From G963664835 sp963664835 (GTDB lineage Bacteria; Chloroflexota; UBA6077; FW602-bin22; JBCLEL01): 64,000 bases of DNA. Below, piece after piece: positions 9,605 to 18,711 of this stretch. Each line of letters begins with the position of its first letter. The first letter of the stretch is position 1. The notes under the pieces were generated by a model. That model was not told the DNA's origin. It did not search any database and was given only the letters and a program-made list of their open reading frames with translations. A program made the position numbers and the translations under genes. The stretch is from NCBI GenBank assembly GCA_963664835.2, contig CAXXUG010000020.1:460179-524178 (forward strand), read 5' to 3'.

Positions 9605-10879
9605 CTAATTCTGGGTCGGACAGGTTCCGTGCTTGATAAGGTATTCATATTCGTCACGGAATAGCTTTATGCTGCTGAGCACCGGATTTGCCGAGGCGTC
9701 TCCCAGCGCGCAAACGGTCCGGCCGCCGGCGATCTTGCCGCAAAGGTCGAGAAGCAAATCAAGGTCCTCGGTCCGTCCCTCGCCGTTGCAAATCCGCCGC
9801 AGAATCAACATGAACCACGACGTACCCTCCCGGCAGGGAGTGCACTTTCCGCACGACTCGTGGCTGAAGAACTCCGCTATTCGCAGTACCGCGTGCGGGA
9901 TGGAGACCCGATCGTTCATTACAATCACGCCGCCTGAGCCCAACATGCTGCCCACGGCCGCCAGCGAGTCGAAGTCCATATGTATATCCAATTGGTCGGC
10001 GCCGATCATCTGAGCGGACGCGCCTCCAGGAATGACCGCTTTGACCGGCCGATCGTCGATCATGCCGCCGGAGTGCTCGTAGATCAACTCGCGCAATGGC
10101 ACTCCCAAGGGCAGTTCCTTGTTGCCGGGCTCGCGAACCAGCCCGCTCACGCAAAAGACCTTCGGACCGGTATTTCGCGGCGGTTTGCCGATGCTCGTGT
10201 ACCATTCAACCCCGCGTTCGACTATATGGGGCAGATTGCAGAGCGTTTCCACGTTGTTGACCACCGTCGGTTTCGAGTAGAGGCCCTCCACTGCGGGAAA
10301 CGGCGGCCGTGTTCTGGGCATCGGTCGATTGCCCTCCAGCGATTCGAGCAACGCCGTTTCTTCACCACAGATATACGCTCCGGCCCCTCTTACCAGGTAA
10401 ATCTCAAGGTCATAGTCCGAGCCGAATATTCTCTTGCCTACGAAGCCGCGCTCCTTCGCCTGTTCGAGGGCGGCGATGGTTCTCTCCGCACCTAGTGCGA
10501 ACTCACCCCTGCAGTAGATGAACGCCGTTTTCGCCCCTATCGCGTAAGACCCGATGATTATGCCCTCGATCATCTGATGAGGGTCGTTCTCCAGGATCGC
10601 GCGGTTGCTGAAAGTGCCCGGTTCACTCTCGTCCGCATTGATGACGAGATACTTGGTCAACGTGGGATCCCTTGGCACGAAGCCCCACTTTATGCCGGTG
10701 GGAAAGCCGGCGCCGCCGCGCCCACGCAGTCCAGACTGTTTGACCAGGTCGATCAGCCCGTCGGGGTCGTACTCTCGAAGAGCCTTCGGCGCGTGCCGAT
10801 AGCCTCCCCGTTCCATGTATACGCCGATGTCCCAGGAGTCTTGAACCCCAACATTGCGCAGTATTACCGGTTCGTACAT
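9605..10879 (-). CDS. nuoF: NADH-quinone oxidoreductase subunit F
   Basis: A 424-residue subunit that binds FMN and NADH and carries cluster N3, the entry point for electrons. The glycine-rich NADH/FMN region GLRGRGGAGFPTGIKW is near residue 50, NADESEPGTF near residue 80, and the N3 ligands in SCGKCTPCREGT near residue 350. Length and motif order are standard. It sits between nuoE and nuoG with short gaps. Confidence 0.98.
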   Translation of the reverse strand: MYEPVILRNVGVQDSWDIGVYMERGGYRHAPKALREYDPDGLIDLVKQSGLRGRGGAGFPTGIKWGFVPRDPTLTKYLVINADESEPGTFSNRAILENDPHQMIEGIIIGSYAIGAKTAFIYCRGEFALGAERTIAALEQAKERGFVGKRIFGSDYDLEIYLVRGAGAYICGEETALLESLEGNRPMPRTRPPFPAVEGLYSKPTVVNNVETLCNLPHIVERGVEWYTSIGKPPRNTGPKVFCVSGLVREPGNKELPLGVPLRELIYEHSGGMIDDRPVKAVIPGGASAQMIGADQLDIHMDFDSLAAVGSMLGSGGVIVMNDRVSIPHAVLRIAEFFSHESCGKCTPCREGTSWFMLILRRICNGEGRTEDLDLLLDLCGKIAGGRTVCALGDASANPVLSSIKLFRDEYEYLIKHGTCPTQN

Positions 10880-10923
10880 TTAACCTCTGGCTTCGGACGG
10901 CCTACCTGCCGATGAATACACTC

Positions 10924-11433
10924 TCAGCCGGCCGCCGGCTGAGAACAGGCTTCCTTGCGATGCGTCTCGGACAATCCGTCCAAGATTCGATCGACCTTCT
11001 CGATCGTCAGATTCTCATAATAGGTCTCGTTTATCAGCATCACCGGCGCCGTGTCGCACGACGCGAGACACTCCATTGTTCTCAGGGTAAATGCGCCGTC
11101 CGGCGTGGTCTCCCCCAACCCGATGCCCAGTTTTCTCGAGACGTGGGCGATAAGCTCGTCGGATCCGCGAAGAAAGCAAGAGATATTCTTGCAGGCCATT
11201 ATGTCGTATCTGCCTACCGGCTTGTCGTGAAGCAGGTCATAGAAGGTCACCAGGGTGAATAGCGCGTTGGGATCCAGGTCCATAATCTCGGCGACCTCGA
11301 ACAGGGTCTCCTGGCCGAGATAACCCGTTTCGTTTTGGGCCAGCCGCAAGGCGTCGAGTACTGCAGTGCGGCGCTGGGGGTAGGTGTCCAGCGCCTGAGC
11401 GATCGCGGTTCTGGTCTGGTCCGAAAGCACCAT
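10924..11433 (-). CDS. nuoE: NADH-quinone oxidoreductase subunit E
   Basis: A 169-residue thioredoxin-fold subunit that carries the [2Fe-2S] cluster N1a beside NuoF. The four cysteine ligands are present in CKNISCFLRG and CLASCDTAPVMLINE. The N-terminal helical segment (RRTAVLDALRLAQNETGYL) is typical of the 24-kDa subunit family. The gap to nuoF is 44 bases and to nuoD 32 bases. Confidence 0.97.
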   Translation of the reverse strand: MVLSDQTRTAIAQALDTYPQRRTAVLDALRLAQNETGYLGQETLFEVAEIMDLDPNALFTLVTFYDLLHDKPVGRYDIMACKNISCFLRGSDELIAHVSRKLGIGLGETTPDGAFTLRTMECLASCDTAPVMLINETYYENLTIEKVDRILDGLSETHRKEACSQPAAG

Positions 11434-11465
11434 GTGCTCCTATGAACGGTTGTGCCGGTATGAAT

Positions 11466-12659
11466 TCAGCGGTCAACCTCTCCCATCACAGGATCGAGAC
11501 TGCCAATAATCGCGACCAGGTCCGCAACGAGAGCCCCTTCAGACGCCGGCCCCAGTATCTGAAGGTTCGCAAACGATGGAGCCCGCACTCTCAATCTGTA
11601 AGGGTGGCTCGATCCATCGGCGACAATGTACATGCCCAACTCGCCCCTCGGTGATTCGATGCACTGGTAATACTCACCGGCCGGCACGCGGTATCCCTCG
11701 GTTGCCAGCTTGAAGTGATGGATCACCGCTTCCATGCTGGTACCAAGCTCCTCCCTGGGTGGAAAGGCCACTTTGCGGTCGGCGGTCGTAAAAGGCCCTT
11801 CGGGCAGACGTTCCAATGCCTGCCAACAGATCTTTACGCTCTCCCGCATTTCAGCCAAACGTACCAGGAAGCGATCGTAGACATCGCCTTTGTTAGTCAC
11901 AGGTACTTCGAAATCGTAGGCCTCATAGTCGCAATAGGGATTCGACTTTCTCAAATCGGATTCGACGCCGGACGCACGCAGGTTAGGTCCGGTCACGCCG
12001 TAGGCAATACACTGATCGGCTGTCAGCTTGCCAATGTCAATCGTACGGTCCTTGAAAATCCTGTTTTCGAGAATCAAGTCCTCGTACTCATTCTGTCTTG
12101 CTGGGAAGACAGTCAAGAATTCGCTGACCATCTCCTCGAATCCAGCCGGTAGGTCGGCTGCTAGCCCGCCGGGCCGGATGTAGCTGGTCATCATGCGCTG
12201 ACCGGAGCATGACTCGAAGATGTCCATCAACATCTCGCGTTCGCGGAAACAGTAGAGGAACACGCTCATCGCGCCCAATTCGATGGCTCCGGTCCCGAGC
12301 CATACCAGGTGGCTGCCGATCCTCGTCAATTCGGCAAGGAGCACGCGGGCAACCACCGCCCGAGGGGGCACTTCGACGTCGAGCAGCCTTTCGACCGCCA
12401 GCGAATAGCAGAGATTGTTCGAAAGAGGCGACAGGTAGTCCATCCTGTCGGTGAGTGTCACCCCTTGGAGGTAGTTCTTCTGCTCGTAGGTTTTTTCGAA
12501 CCCGGTATGCAGATAGCCGATGACCGGATCGCACCGAACAACGATCTCACCGTCCAACTCGAGCACGAGCCTGAGCACCCCATGCGTGCTGGGGTGCTGC
12601 GGACCCATATTGAGGATCATATTCTGTTCTTGGCCGGTGGATTGCAGCTCGCTAACCAT
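11466..12659 (-). CDS. nuoD: NADH-quinone oxidoreductase subunit D
   Basis: A 397-residue subunit of the quinone-binding module, related to the large subunit of NiFe hydrogenases but without the metal cysteines. The conserved HPSTHGVLRLVLELDGE segment with the quinone-site histidine is near residue 22, followed by GYLHTGFEK and the C-terminal ESPRGELGMYIVADG. It is a stand-alone NuoD, not a NuoCD fusion, and overlaps the nuoC stop by eight bases. Confidence 0.98.
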   Translation of the reverse strand: MVSELQSTGQEQNMILNMGPQHPSTHGVLRLVLELDGEIVVRCDPVIGYLHTGFEKTYEQKNYLQGVTLTDRMDYLSPLSNNLCYSLAVERLLDVEVPPRAVVARVLLAELTRIGSHLVWLGTGAIELGAMSVFLYCFREREMLMDIFESCSGQRMMTSYIRPGGLAADLPAGFEEMVSEFLTVFPARQNEYEDLILENRIFKDRTIDIGKLTADQCIAYGVTGPNLRASGVESDLRKSNPYCDYEAYDFEVPVTNKGDVYDRFLVRLAEMRESVKICWQALERLPEGPFTTADRKVAFPPREELGTSMEAVIHHFKLATEGYRVPAGEYYQCIESPRGELGMYIVADGSSHPYRLRVRAPSFANLQILGPASEGALVADLVAIIGSLDPVMGEVDR

Positions 12660-13209
12660 ATCCCAAGTCTTTCTTCTTTACCTTGCCCTGGTTAACGGTG
12701 AACTCGACGTCCTCGCCGTATATTGGGTAGTCTTTGCGCAGCGGATGGCCTTCCCAGTCAACCGGCATGAGGATGCGAGTCAACTGCGGATGGCCGGCGA
12801 AATGAATGCCGAACATGTCGTACACTTCGCGCTCGAACCAGTTGGCCGCCGGCCACTCCGAAGCGATCGAGGGCACCTCCGCGTCACGCTCATCGACTGG
12901 CACTCTGAGCCGCACCCAGTCGCTTCGCAGGTATGAGTACAGGTGGTAGACCACCTCGAACCTTGGCGTGGCCCTACGCTCCAGGTTGTCGATGGCGCTT
13001 ATGTCTGAAAGCCGGTTGTATTTCAACTCGGGATCGTCGCGCAGGGTTGCGGTTGCCGCTGGGATCAGGTCCCGATCTATCGTGATCGATGCCTGCCCCA
13101 GTCTGACGATCGCCTGTATGGCGGTATCGTTCAAGGCGACGCGCAGCCGATCTACAACCGGGTGGCTGGGTTCAGTCGGCGACTGAAGTGAGGTGGTTTC
13201 TTGGCTCAA
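12652..13209 (-). CDS. nuoC: NADH-quinone oxidoreductase subunit C
   Basis: A 185-residue 30-kDa-type subunit of the peripheral arm. The family signature is readable in WFEREVYDMFGIHFAGHPQL, followed by RILMPVDWEGHPLRKDYPI. The N-terminal 30 residues are poorly conserved and the exact start is less certain. It begins 2 bases after the nuoB stop and overlaps nuoD. Confidence 0.96.
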   Translation of the reverse strand: MSQETTSLQSPTEPSHPVVDRLRVALNDTAIQAIVRLGQASITIDRDLIPAATATLRDDPELKYNRLSDISAIDNLERRATPRFEVVYHLYSYLRSDWVRLRVPVDERDAEVPSIASEWPAANWFEREVYDMFGIHFAGHPQLTRILMPVDWEGHPLRKDYPIYGEDVEFTVNQGKVKKKDLGYG

Positions 13210-13211
13210 GC

Positions 13212-13691
13212 CTACCCCTCACCTCGCTCGACTTTCTTTTGCAGAGCGATGATTCCGTCGAGCAGCGCCTCCGGCCTGGGCGGACAGCCAGGCACGTATA
13301 CGTCGACCGGGATCAGTCTATCTACACCCTGGACAATCGCGTAGTTGTTGAACACTCCACCGCACGACGCGCAATCGCCCATCGCTATTACCCATTTGGG
13401 ACTGGGCATCTGGTCGTACAAGTGCTGCACGACCGGCGCCATTTTCTGCGCGACTCTGCCACTGACGATCATCAGGTCTGATTGGCGCGGCGAGGCCCGA
13501 AATAGCTCGGCGCCAAACCTACTCACGTCGTATCGCGAGGCGCTTGTCGCCATCATCTCGATGGCGCAGCAGGCCAAGCCAAACGACATCGGCCAGAATG
13601 ATGACTTCTGTCCCCAATTGGCCAGCCGGCTTAAGATTACGCCGAGGCTGCCATCCTTGCGCGCCGCTTCAGCCCTCTCGGCTAGTCCCAA
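13212..13691 (-). CDS. nuoB: NADH-quinone oxidoreductase subunit B
   Basis: A 159-residue subunit that holds cluster N2, the last electron carrier before quinone. The cluster ligands are seen in the tandem cysteines of FGLACCAIEMM, in DCASCGGVF and in YVPGCPPRPEALLDG. The start overlaps the end of nuoA by ten bases. Length is normal and nothing appears missing. Confidence 0.98.
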   Translation of the reverse strand: MGLAERAEAARKDGSLGVILSRLANWGQKSSFWPMSFGLACCAIEMMATSASRYDVSRFGAELFRASPRQSDLMIVSGRVAQKMAPVVQHLYDQMPSPKWVIAMGDCASCGGVFNNYAIVQGVDRLIPVDVYVPGCPPRPEALLDGIIALQKKVERGEG

Positions 13692-14038
13692 TCGAGAACT
13701 CCCTTTTTCACTATATAAACGTAGCCTACCAACAAGACTGCTACGAATGTAAGCATTTCAATCAGGCCAAAGACCTGCAGTTCGCGGAAGATCACGGCCC
13801 AAGGAAAGAAGAACACGATCTCGATATCGAAGATGATGAAGAGCATAGCCACTAGGTAGAATTTGACTGGGAACCGCCGGCGCGCGGACATCAGCGGCCT
13901 GATTCCACTCTCGTAGGGAACAGTTTCACGTGGCCGGCCCGGATGTGGGCCCAAGAAAGTGGAGATGCCCAGTATCGCCAGCCCAACGGCCAGCGCAACC
14001 ACCAGTAATACTAGAACCGGCAGATAGCTCTCAATCAT
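13682..14038 (-). CDS. nuoA: NADH-quinone oxidoreductase subunit A
   Basis: A 118-residue subunit with three membrane helices, first gene of the operon. The conserved loop PYESGIRPLMSARRRFPVKF between helices 1 and 2 and the FIIFDIEIVFFFPWA helix identify the family. I chose ATG 14038 (MIESYLPVL) over an upstream in-frame ATG at 14107 because the extra 23 residues are polar and unlike NuoA, and because the shorter form leaves room for the leader of the promoter at about 14.15 kb. Confidence 0.96.
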   Translation of the reverse strand: MIESYLPVLVLLVVALAVGLAILGISTFLGPHPGRPRETVPYESGIRPLMSARRRFPVKFYLVAMLFIIFDIEIVFFFPWAVIFRELQVFGLIEMLTFVAVLLVGYVYIVKKGVLDWD

Positions 14039-14147
14039 GTGTTGGGAGGCCACCCTTAATTGCGGCGGGAGTTCGTCGGACCGGCGCCACTTTTGGCAGC
14101 ACGACATTGAACGCGCGCGGCAGGTACTCTGACTTAAGACCGGGGCA

Positions 14148-14177
14148 ACTATAGTGAAGCCCTAGGACCCCTGTCAA
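14148..14177 (-). promoter_or_regulatory. Sigma70-type promoter of the nuo operon
   Basis: On the minus strand TTGACA (14177-14172) is followed after 18 bases by TATAGT (14153-14148), a near-consensus housekeeping promoter. Transcription would start near 14141, about 100 bases before nuoA. No other promoter of this quality is seen before nuoA, so it probably drives the whole operon. Confidence 0.75.
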
Positions 14178-14281
14178 ACCAGCGTGGGTGTCCGTAACCG
14201 CCGGCTATGTCAGAGAAATACTAGCGTCCCGAATTGGCCGGCGCAGCGTCACGCATGTGTCGCAGTCGTACCGTATCAGGA

Positions 14282-14606
14282 TCAGGATTGCTCATATGCG
14301 ATGAAAGATCTTTTGACTACCTCATCCCTGAAGTATCGACTCAACTCCTGCGGTGTTCTCAGGTCGACCTTGTAGCCGCCAAGCACTTCTGAAAGTTCCC
14401 GCTCAATCCGGGCAACTGTAAGGAGGCCTGGAACTTGGTCCGGCTCGAACTCGACCAAGACGTCGATATCACTATTAGGACCGAAACCTGTTCGCAAGAT
14501 GGATCCATAGAAGGCGAACCTCCGAATTGTGATGCCTTTGGCAGAAATCGGCAACTGCCTCTTTCGGAATCGGCACTCTGGGTGATGTATTGGTCGCTTT
14601 GGCCAT
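14282..14606 (-). pseudogene. Minimal nucleotidyltransferase (MNT/MntA-like), frameshifted
   Basis: A protein of the MNT family, the antitoxin-type half of HEPN/MNT modules that nucleotidylates its partner. The motif FYGSILRTGFGPNSDIDVLV (GS plus two aspartates) is intact. The frame that holds it lacks a proper N terminus. Upstream, a second frame starts at ATG 14606 and reads MAKATNTSPRVPIPKEAVA then DFCQRHH. Deleting one base of the TT at 14527-14528 (plus strand) joins the two as RHHIRRFAFYGS, the canonical family sequence. The 325-base span is one base over a multiple of three. No HEPN gene is adjacent, so it is either an orphan or a decayed module. The protein would have 107 residues if intact. 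Confidence 0.8.
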
Positions 14607-14974
14607 TCTGAAACTCTCTTTCACTGGAGGATCAAATATATCATTATGGACAAGTGGCGGCTTCTCTCTGACCGAGCGGAACGAATTGGAAGTCGCACAA
14701 GGCCCTACGCGATGGCCGTGCCAATGTTCAACCCAGCTCTTGGGAACGGATTCCAGGCAAGTTAGTTGTAGCGTTCGCGGGCGGCGTGATCGGGTGTAAT
14801 GGCGCGGCGTTTGAGGGAAAGTCCGTTCTCCGGAATTCTCCGCGAGTAGACTGATCTGCCGGTGGGCCAGGAGATACTATGGGTGTGCGAACCGTTGCCT
14901 TTGAATGAGCGCCGGCTCGAGGTCGCTGGCCTTTGACGTGGTACGATAAGCTCACCAAATGATTGGGGTTAAAC
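14607..14974. other. Intergenic stretch without recognised gene
   Basis: About 370 bases between the nucleotidyltransferase and the DUF433 gene. Short frames here have no recognisable sequence. An AT-richer patch with ggtacgataag near 14940 could be a promoter element for the downstream toxin-antitoxin pair, but no matching -35 box is convincing. Confidence 0.4.
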
Positions 14975-15208
14975 ATGCCTCTTGATTACACGAAGATCAT
15001 CACAGTCGAGCCAGGAAAGCGCGAAGGAAAGCCCTGCATTCGCGGCCTACGCATCACCGTCTACGACATCTTAGAGTATCTTGCTTCGGGCATGTCCGAC
15101 GACGAAATCCTCGCTGATTTCCCTGATCTGACCCAAGAAGATATTCGGGCGTGCCTGGCGTTTGCCGCTGAACGAGAGCGCCGTTTGGTGTCGCTGCCCC
15201 CTGCATGA
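14975..15208 (+). CDS. DUF433 family antitoxin
   Basis: A 77-residue DUF433 protein: ITVEPGKREGKPCIRGLRIT is the family hallmark, followed by YDILEYLASGMSDDEILADF, a small winged-helix-like DNA-binding fold. In many genomes DUF433 precedes a DUF5615 PIN-like gene as a toxin-antitoxin pair, as here. ATG 14975 is preferred to an in-frame ATG at 14963 because the protein family begins at about this point. The stop overlaps the next start (ATGA). Confidence 0.88.
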   Translation: MPLDYTKIITVEPGKREGKPCIRGLRITVYDILEYLASGMSDDEILADFPDLTQEDIRACLAFAAERERRLVSLPPA

Positions 15209-15537
15209 GGCTGCTGTTCGACCAAAACTTGTCTCCGCGGCTCAAGGACAGGTTGCGGGACCTATATCCAGAATCTAAACACGTCAGGGACGAGGGGCTC
15301 GCTTCCGCCGCTGACTTCGCGGTCTGGGCTTACGCCAAAGAGCATGACTTTGTGATCACCTCGAAGGACGCCGACTTTCGGCAGCTTAGCTTCGCGTTTG
15401 GACACCCACCGAAAGTAGTCTGGGTTCGGCGAGGGAATTGCCCAACATCTGAGATCGAGTCAATCCTGCGCGATCGCTACAGTGAGATACTCACCTTCTA
15501 TCGGCGGGAAGAGGGGTCATTCTTTGCGCTTACGTGA
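15205..15537 (+). CDS. DUF5615 PIN-like protein (putative toxin nuclease)
   Basis: A 110-residue PIN-like protein. MRLLFDQNLSPRLKDRL carries the first acidic residue, and FVITSKDADFRQLSF the later aspartates typical of DUF5615/Mut7-C-type nucleases. It overlaps the DUF433 gene by four bases, so the two are co-translated and likely form a toxin-antitoxin pair in which this is the RNase. Toxicity is inferred from the family pairing. Confidence 0.85.
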   Translation: MRLLFDQNLSPRLKDRLRDLYPESKHVRDEGLASAADFAVWAYAKEHDFVITSKDADFRQLSFAFGHPPKVVWVRRGNCPTSEIESILRDRYSEILTFYRREEGSFFALT

Positions 15538-15671
15538 GATCTGCCAAGGACGTTAGTAGCTGTTCTTGAGGGGCTTATGTGAGCTGAAAATCGGTCGTGG
15601 GGTTTTTCAATAGGCCTCGCCAGCGCGGTTGGCAGCCGATGCGCCAAACTCCGGCCAAGTGGAGAGGCAGA

Positions 15672-16244
15672 TCATTGCACCATTCCGTACTTCTTGCCCT
15701 GGCTCGTCATCTTTATGAAATAGCGCAGCCTTTGCTGGAAGACCTCCGGCCTGCTCCTTCCCATCTCGATGAAGCCAATGCGGATCCTCTTGTAACCTTC
15801 TGGAAACCCTTCGAACACTTCCCACGTTTTCGTGTCCCGCTTTAGCTCTTCAAGAATGTCGGGCGGGATTTGAAAATCGTCTCCGTACCCGGCCAGCTTC
15901 GATGGGTCGGGGTTTCCTTCAAGCTTTGACAGACCAGCCGGCGTCATTCGGCCTTCTCTTATGAGCCTCCGCACCCTCTCTTTGTTCATTTCAGACCAGT
16001 TGCTGCCCTTTTTGCGAGGGGAGAATCTTTGGGCGAATCTATTCTCGTCGATCCCCTTGACGGTGCTATCGATCCACCCGAAACATAAGGCCTCCTCCAC
16101 AGCGTCGTTGTAGGGGATTCGCGGTTTGCCCGACTGTTTCTTGTAATAGATCAACCAAATGTCTGTTTTGTCGGCGTAGTGTTCCTCGAGCCACGCGCGC
16201 CATTCGTCCCTGTCGGTAACATACAGTGTCTTGGTGATTTGCAT
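15672..16244 (-). CDS. YdeI/OmpD-associated family protein
   Basis: A 190-residue cytosolic protein. The sequence WLIYYKKQSGKPRIPYNDAV then EEALCFGWIDSTVKGIDENR and QRFSPRKKGSNWSEMNKERV is the well-known YdeI/OmdA pattern. Proteins of this family have been linked to bacteriocin or peptide resistance in some bacteria, but the biochemical activity is not known. It stands alone, with the FmdB-like gene upstream on the same strand about 150 bases away. Confidence 0.88.
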   Translation of the reverse strand: MQITKTLYVTDRDEWRAWLEEHYADKTDIWLIYYKKQSGKPRIPYNDAVEEALCFGWIDSTVKGIDENRFAQRFSPRKKGSNWSEMNKERVRRLIREGRMTPAGLSKLEGNPDPSKLAGYGDDFQIPPDILEELKRDTKTWEVFEGFPEGYKRIRIGFIEMGRSRPEVFQQRLRYFIKMTSQGKKYGMVQ

Positions 16245-16391
16245 CCTAGCCGTCCGTAGGACCGTGAATGCAGTTAGTGGCGAACAGGATGTGTTCGCAG
16301 GCTCGGAATCGGTGGGTGGGGGACCCGAGGAGTTCGATCAAATGACCGTCGAGCAGGACATTACAAGCCGCCGGCTGCCGCGCCCGTTCCA

Positions 16392-16781
16392 TCAGGGAGT
16401 GACACCCAGATCGCCCAGTCCGTCGCCCGATCCCGCTTCTTCATCCATCCCGGGCGTTTCGTCCATTTGGCCGGACTCCACCTGATCGATCACTTCGTCG
16501 AACTCAGGTCCTAGATCCTCTCCCATCTCGCTGCCCAACCGGCGTGCCCACTTGGCGACGCTCCTGGGGTCGTTTTCGTCCACGTCGCCAAGGAAGCTCG
16601 GATCGGCCATCCGTTCGAGTCGCGCTTCGTCCGATTGCACTACCGAGAATCTTGAGACCGCCTTATCCAGCCTCTCCGACCCGCATCGGGCGCACTTAGG
16701 TGCGACCGTCGCCGACGAAGACCGAACGAAGACTTGGTTGAGCTGCCGGCATTCCTGGCACCGATATTCGTATATGGGCAA
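16392..16781 (-). CDS. FmdB-family zinc-ribbon regulatory protein
   Basis: A 129-residue protein with an N-terminal zinc ribbon: YEYRCQECRQLNQVF and later CARCGSERLDK provide two CxxC pairs. The rest is acidic and probably unstructured. The start is a TTG at 16781, the only one giving the conserved MPIYEYRC opening. FmdB proteins are named from a putative regulator of formamidase genes. No amidase gene is nearby, so its role here is unknown. Confidence 0.85.
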   Translation of the reverse strand: MPIYEYRCQECRQLNQVFVRSSSATVAPKCARCGSERLDKAVSRFSVVQSDEARLERMADPSFLGDVDENDPRSVAKWARRLGSEMGEDLGPEFDEVIDQVESGQMDETPGMDEEAGSGDGLGDLGVTP

Positions 16782-16873
16782 GAGTCAACCTCGAGGTCGG
16801 CGTGATCGACTGTCGAGGCGAACTATAGACAGGTGTAGGGAATTCGCGAAGCGTAAGAAGGGCTTGCCGACGG

Positions 16874-17167
16874 CTAGCTACTGCCGCCGCTTGACCTCAC
16901 CTTTGAGAACAACTGTCTCGCATCGTCCCCTAGCCCCAAGTTGCGACAGTCTTGGTAGGTCGAATAGATCGTCTTGTCGATCAAGAGAAGACGCCAGTCG
17001 CCGGCTTCGATGCTGTCGGCCAGAGCTTCGCGCTTCTCCAAGAGATCGTTCAACAGGGTCACAAAGTGCACCTGTAATGGAGTATAAGATCTGAGCTCGG
17101 TCGGCTTCGGGGCGGAAATGGTCGTGTCGGGCCGATATCCAGGGACTGACTCGTCAGTGTTGGGCAT
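16874..17167 (-). CDS. Hypothetical protein
   Basis: A 97-residue frame with ATG start, no signal peptide and no membrane helix. The middle (QVHFVTLLNDLLEKREALAD) looks helical, and the C terminus is serine- and glycine-rich. I do not recognise a family. It lies between the FmdB-like and DUF4062 genes on the same strand. Codon use looks ordinary, which is the main support. Confidence 0.5.
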   Translation of the reverse strand: MPNTDESVPGYRPDTTISAPKPTELRSYTPLQVHFVTLLNDLLEKREALADSIEAGDWRLLLIDKTIYSTYQDCRNLGLGDDARQLFSKVRSSGGSS

Positions 17168-17342
17168 TCGATCACCTTCTCACGAACTGGCCGCGCATCG
17201 GCAAGCTTTGTAAGTTGCGATTAGCGCCCGGCATTATAGCACGGTCCGCGTCCAGAGGCGCGCGATGCATCTGCGCACTGGCGCTCTCGACATCTTATCT
17301 CGACTCGGTGTCGGCAACCCGCTTGATTTGCCCCCAACTGTT

Positions 17343-18293
17343 TCACGCTTGGCCAGACACCCCAGGAAACCCATATGATTCCAGAACAATCCTCCTTGCC
17401 CTGTCTACAACGCCGACAGTCTCCCATTCCTGCACCTGACGATTCAATTGCTCTCGGGCAATCGAAACGAGCTCACCGGGATCGTCGAAATCCCAGTAGA
17501 AAGACGGGCGTGACCTGTCTTCGCGGGTCGCGGAAACCTGATCCGCATCGCCCAGGAATCCATATCGTCCCAAGAACTCTAGGACCTGCCTAAGAGCTTG
17601 TGAGACTCGAGGTTTGCTCAGCCGGTCGCGAAACTTCCTTACCTCGGCAACTTCTTTAGAGTTCAGCAGTTCTGGAGGAATCGGCGCCGTTTTGAAGTAG
17701 AACATTGCTGGACGTTCGCCATAGTAGGAACGCTCGTAAGCCTGCTCGAACTCGTCTGCGGTGCCGGCGCCAATCCGCGGGACGCGCGCACCGAATCTTC
17801 GCCACAAGAGCCCTATGAACAAGTCGTAGTCATCGTCAGTCAGCTGGTCGATTGCCAGCTCGGTGGTTTGATCGATGCTTATACCTGAGGAGTACGGCAG
17901 GCTCTCCCATTTGACCAGGTCTATGTATCTACCGTTCTCCTTGATCCAAATCGTGTTCAGCTCGCGAATAAGGTTCTCAATCAACTCCCGTTCATTCCGT
18001 ACATCTTCTGGCGACGAGATGAACGCTCGTATAATCCTGGCCGTCTCGTGTTCCGCTGGCGGCGTGTGATCGATCGCGGGAGGATTGGTTCGCGTGCCTT
18101 CCGCCTCTTCGGTCGCCGTTCGCAGTACCTCGTATGCGGCGTTCAGTTGCTTGATCCGCTCCGCAGCTTCCGGCGAGACATACATCTTTGGGCGCCATTT
18201 TCTCGTCAGGGCATGGTAGGCGGCCTCGATTACCTCGGGGTCGGCCGATGGATCGACCTGCAGCACTTTGTATGGATTCGGTTCCGCGGTCAC
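17343..18293 (-). CDS. Degenerate J-like domain fused to DUF4062
   Basis: A 316-residue protein. Residues 5-60 (NPYKVLQVDPSADPEVIEAA, later IKQLNAAYEVL) follow the helix pattern of a J domain, but the HPD tripeptide that activates Hsp70 is absent (the loop reads KWRPKMYVSP). Residues about 85-180 are DUF4062: RAFISSPEDVRNERELIENL and the later DYDLFIGLLWRRFGARVPR. DUF4062 is usually an N-terminal signalling or sensor domain ahead of NTPase or other effector domains. Here the C-terminal 110 residues have no domain that I recognise. The start is a GTG at 18293. This is a cytosolic protein, possibly defence or signalling related. That role is inferred. Confidence 0.75.
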   Translation of the reverse strand: MTAEPNPYKVLQVDPSADPEVIEAAYHALTRKWRPKMYVSPEAAERIKQLNAAYEVLRTATEEAEGTRTNPPAIDHTPPAEHETARIIRAFISSPEDVRNERELIENLIRELNTIWIKENGRYIDLVKWESLPYSSGISIDQTTELAIDQLTDDDYDLFIGLLWRRFGARVPRIGAGTADEFEQAYERSYYGERPAMFYFKTAPIPPELLNSKEVAEVRKFRDRLSKPRVSQALRQVLEFLGRYGFLGDADQVSATREDRSRPSFYWDFDDPGELVSIAREQLNRQVQEWETVGVVDRARRIVLESYGFPGVSGQA

Positions 18294-18711
18294 CTGGATT
18301 TCCCTCAGTTCAAATGCCCAACTGCGCTAAGTTCGCGCTGCTAATCCTCAATTGCAGTTTACATCCATGTGCACCCAAAATGCGACGTTGGTGGCCGATG
18401 GCAGGGGTTCGGATTCAGGGATACCTGCCGCGTATGGGTGAATCTCGCGCCAATCGGAGCCTGCCGTCGGTTGGTATGACTGCATGGCGAAAGCTAGGGA
18501 AGGTTGCGAGGGCTAAGCCCATGGTGGCGGATCCCTTTGGACCCCGCAGATATTGCTGAATTGGGGCGCCAATCGAGTCGATAGGGCGATTGGCCGTACG
18601 TCGAGGTGGGCTGCCATTGATTTTATGTCATTGAGGGAGGCCGTCAGCGTACGGGATTTCTAAGGCCGCATCAATCCTGGTCTATTCTTTGAGATCCGTA
18701 ATCCAAGCTGC
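18294..18711. other. Intergenic stretch without recognised gene
   Basis: About 420 bases with several short frames, none with recognisable sequence or good start signals. It must contain the promoter of the DUF4062 gene, but I see no near-consensus element. Confidence 0.4.
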
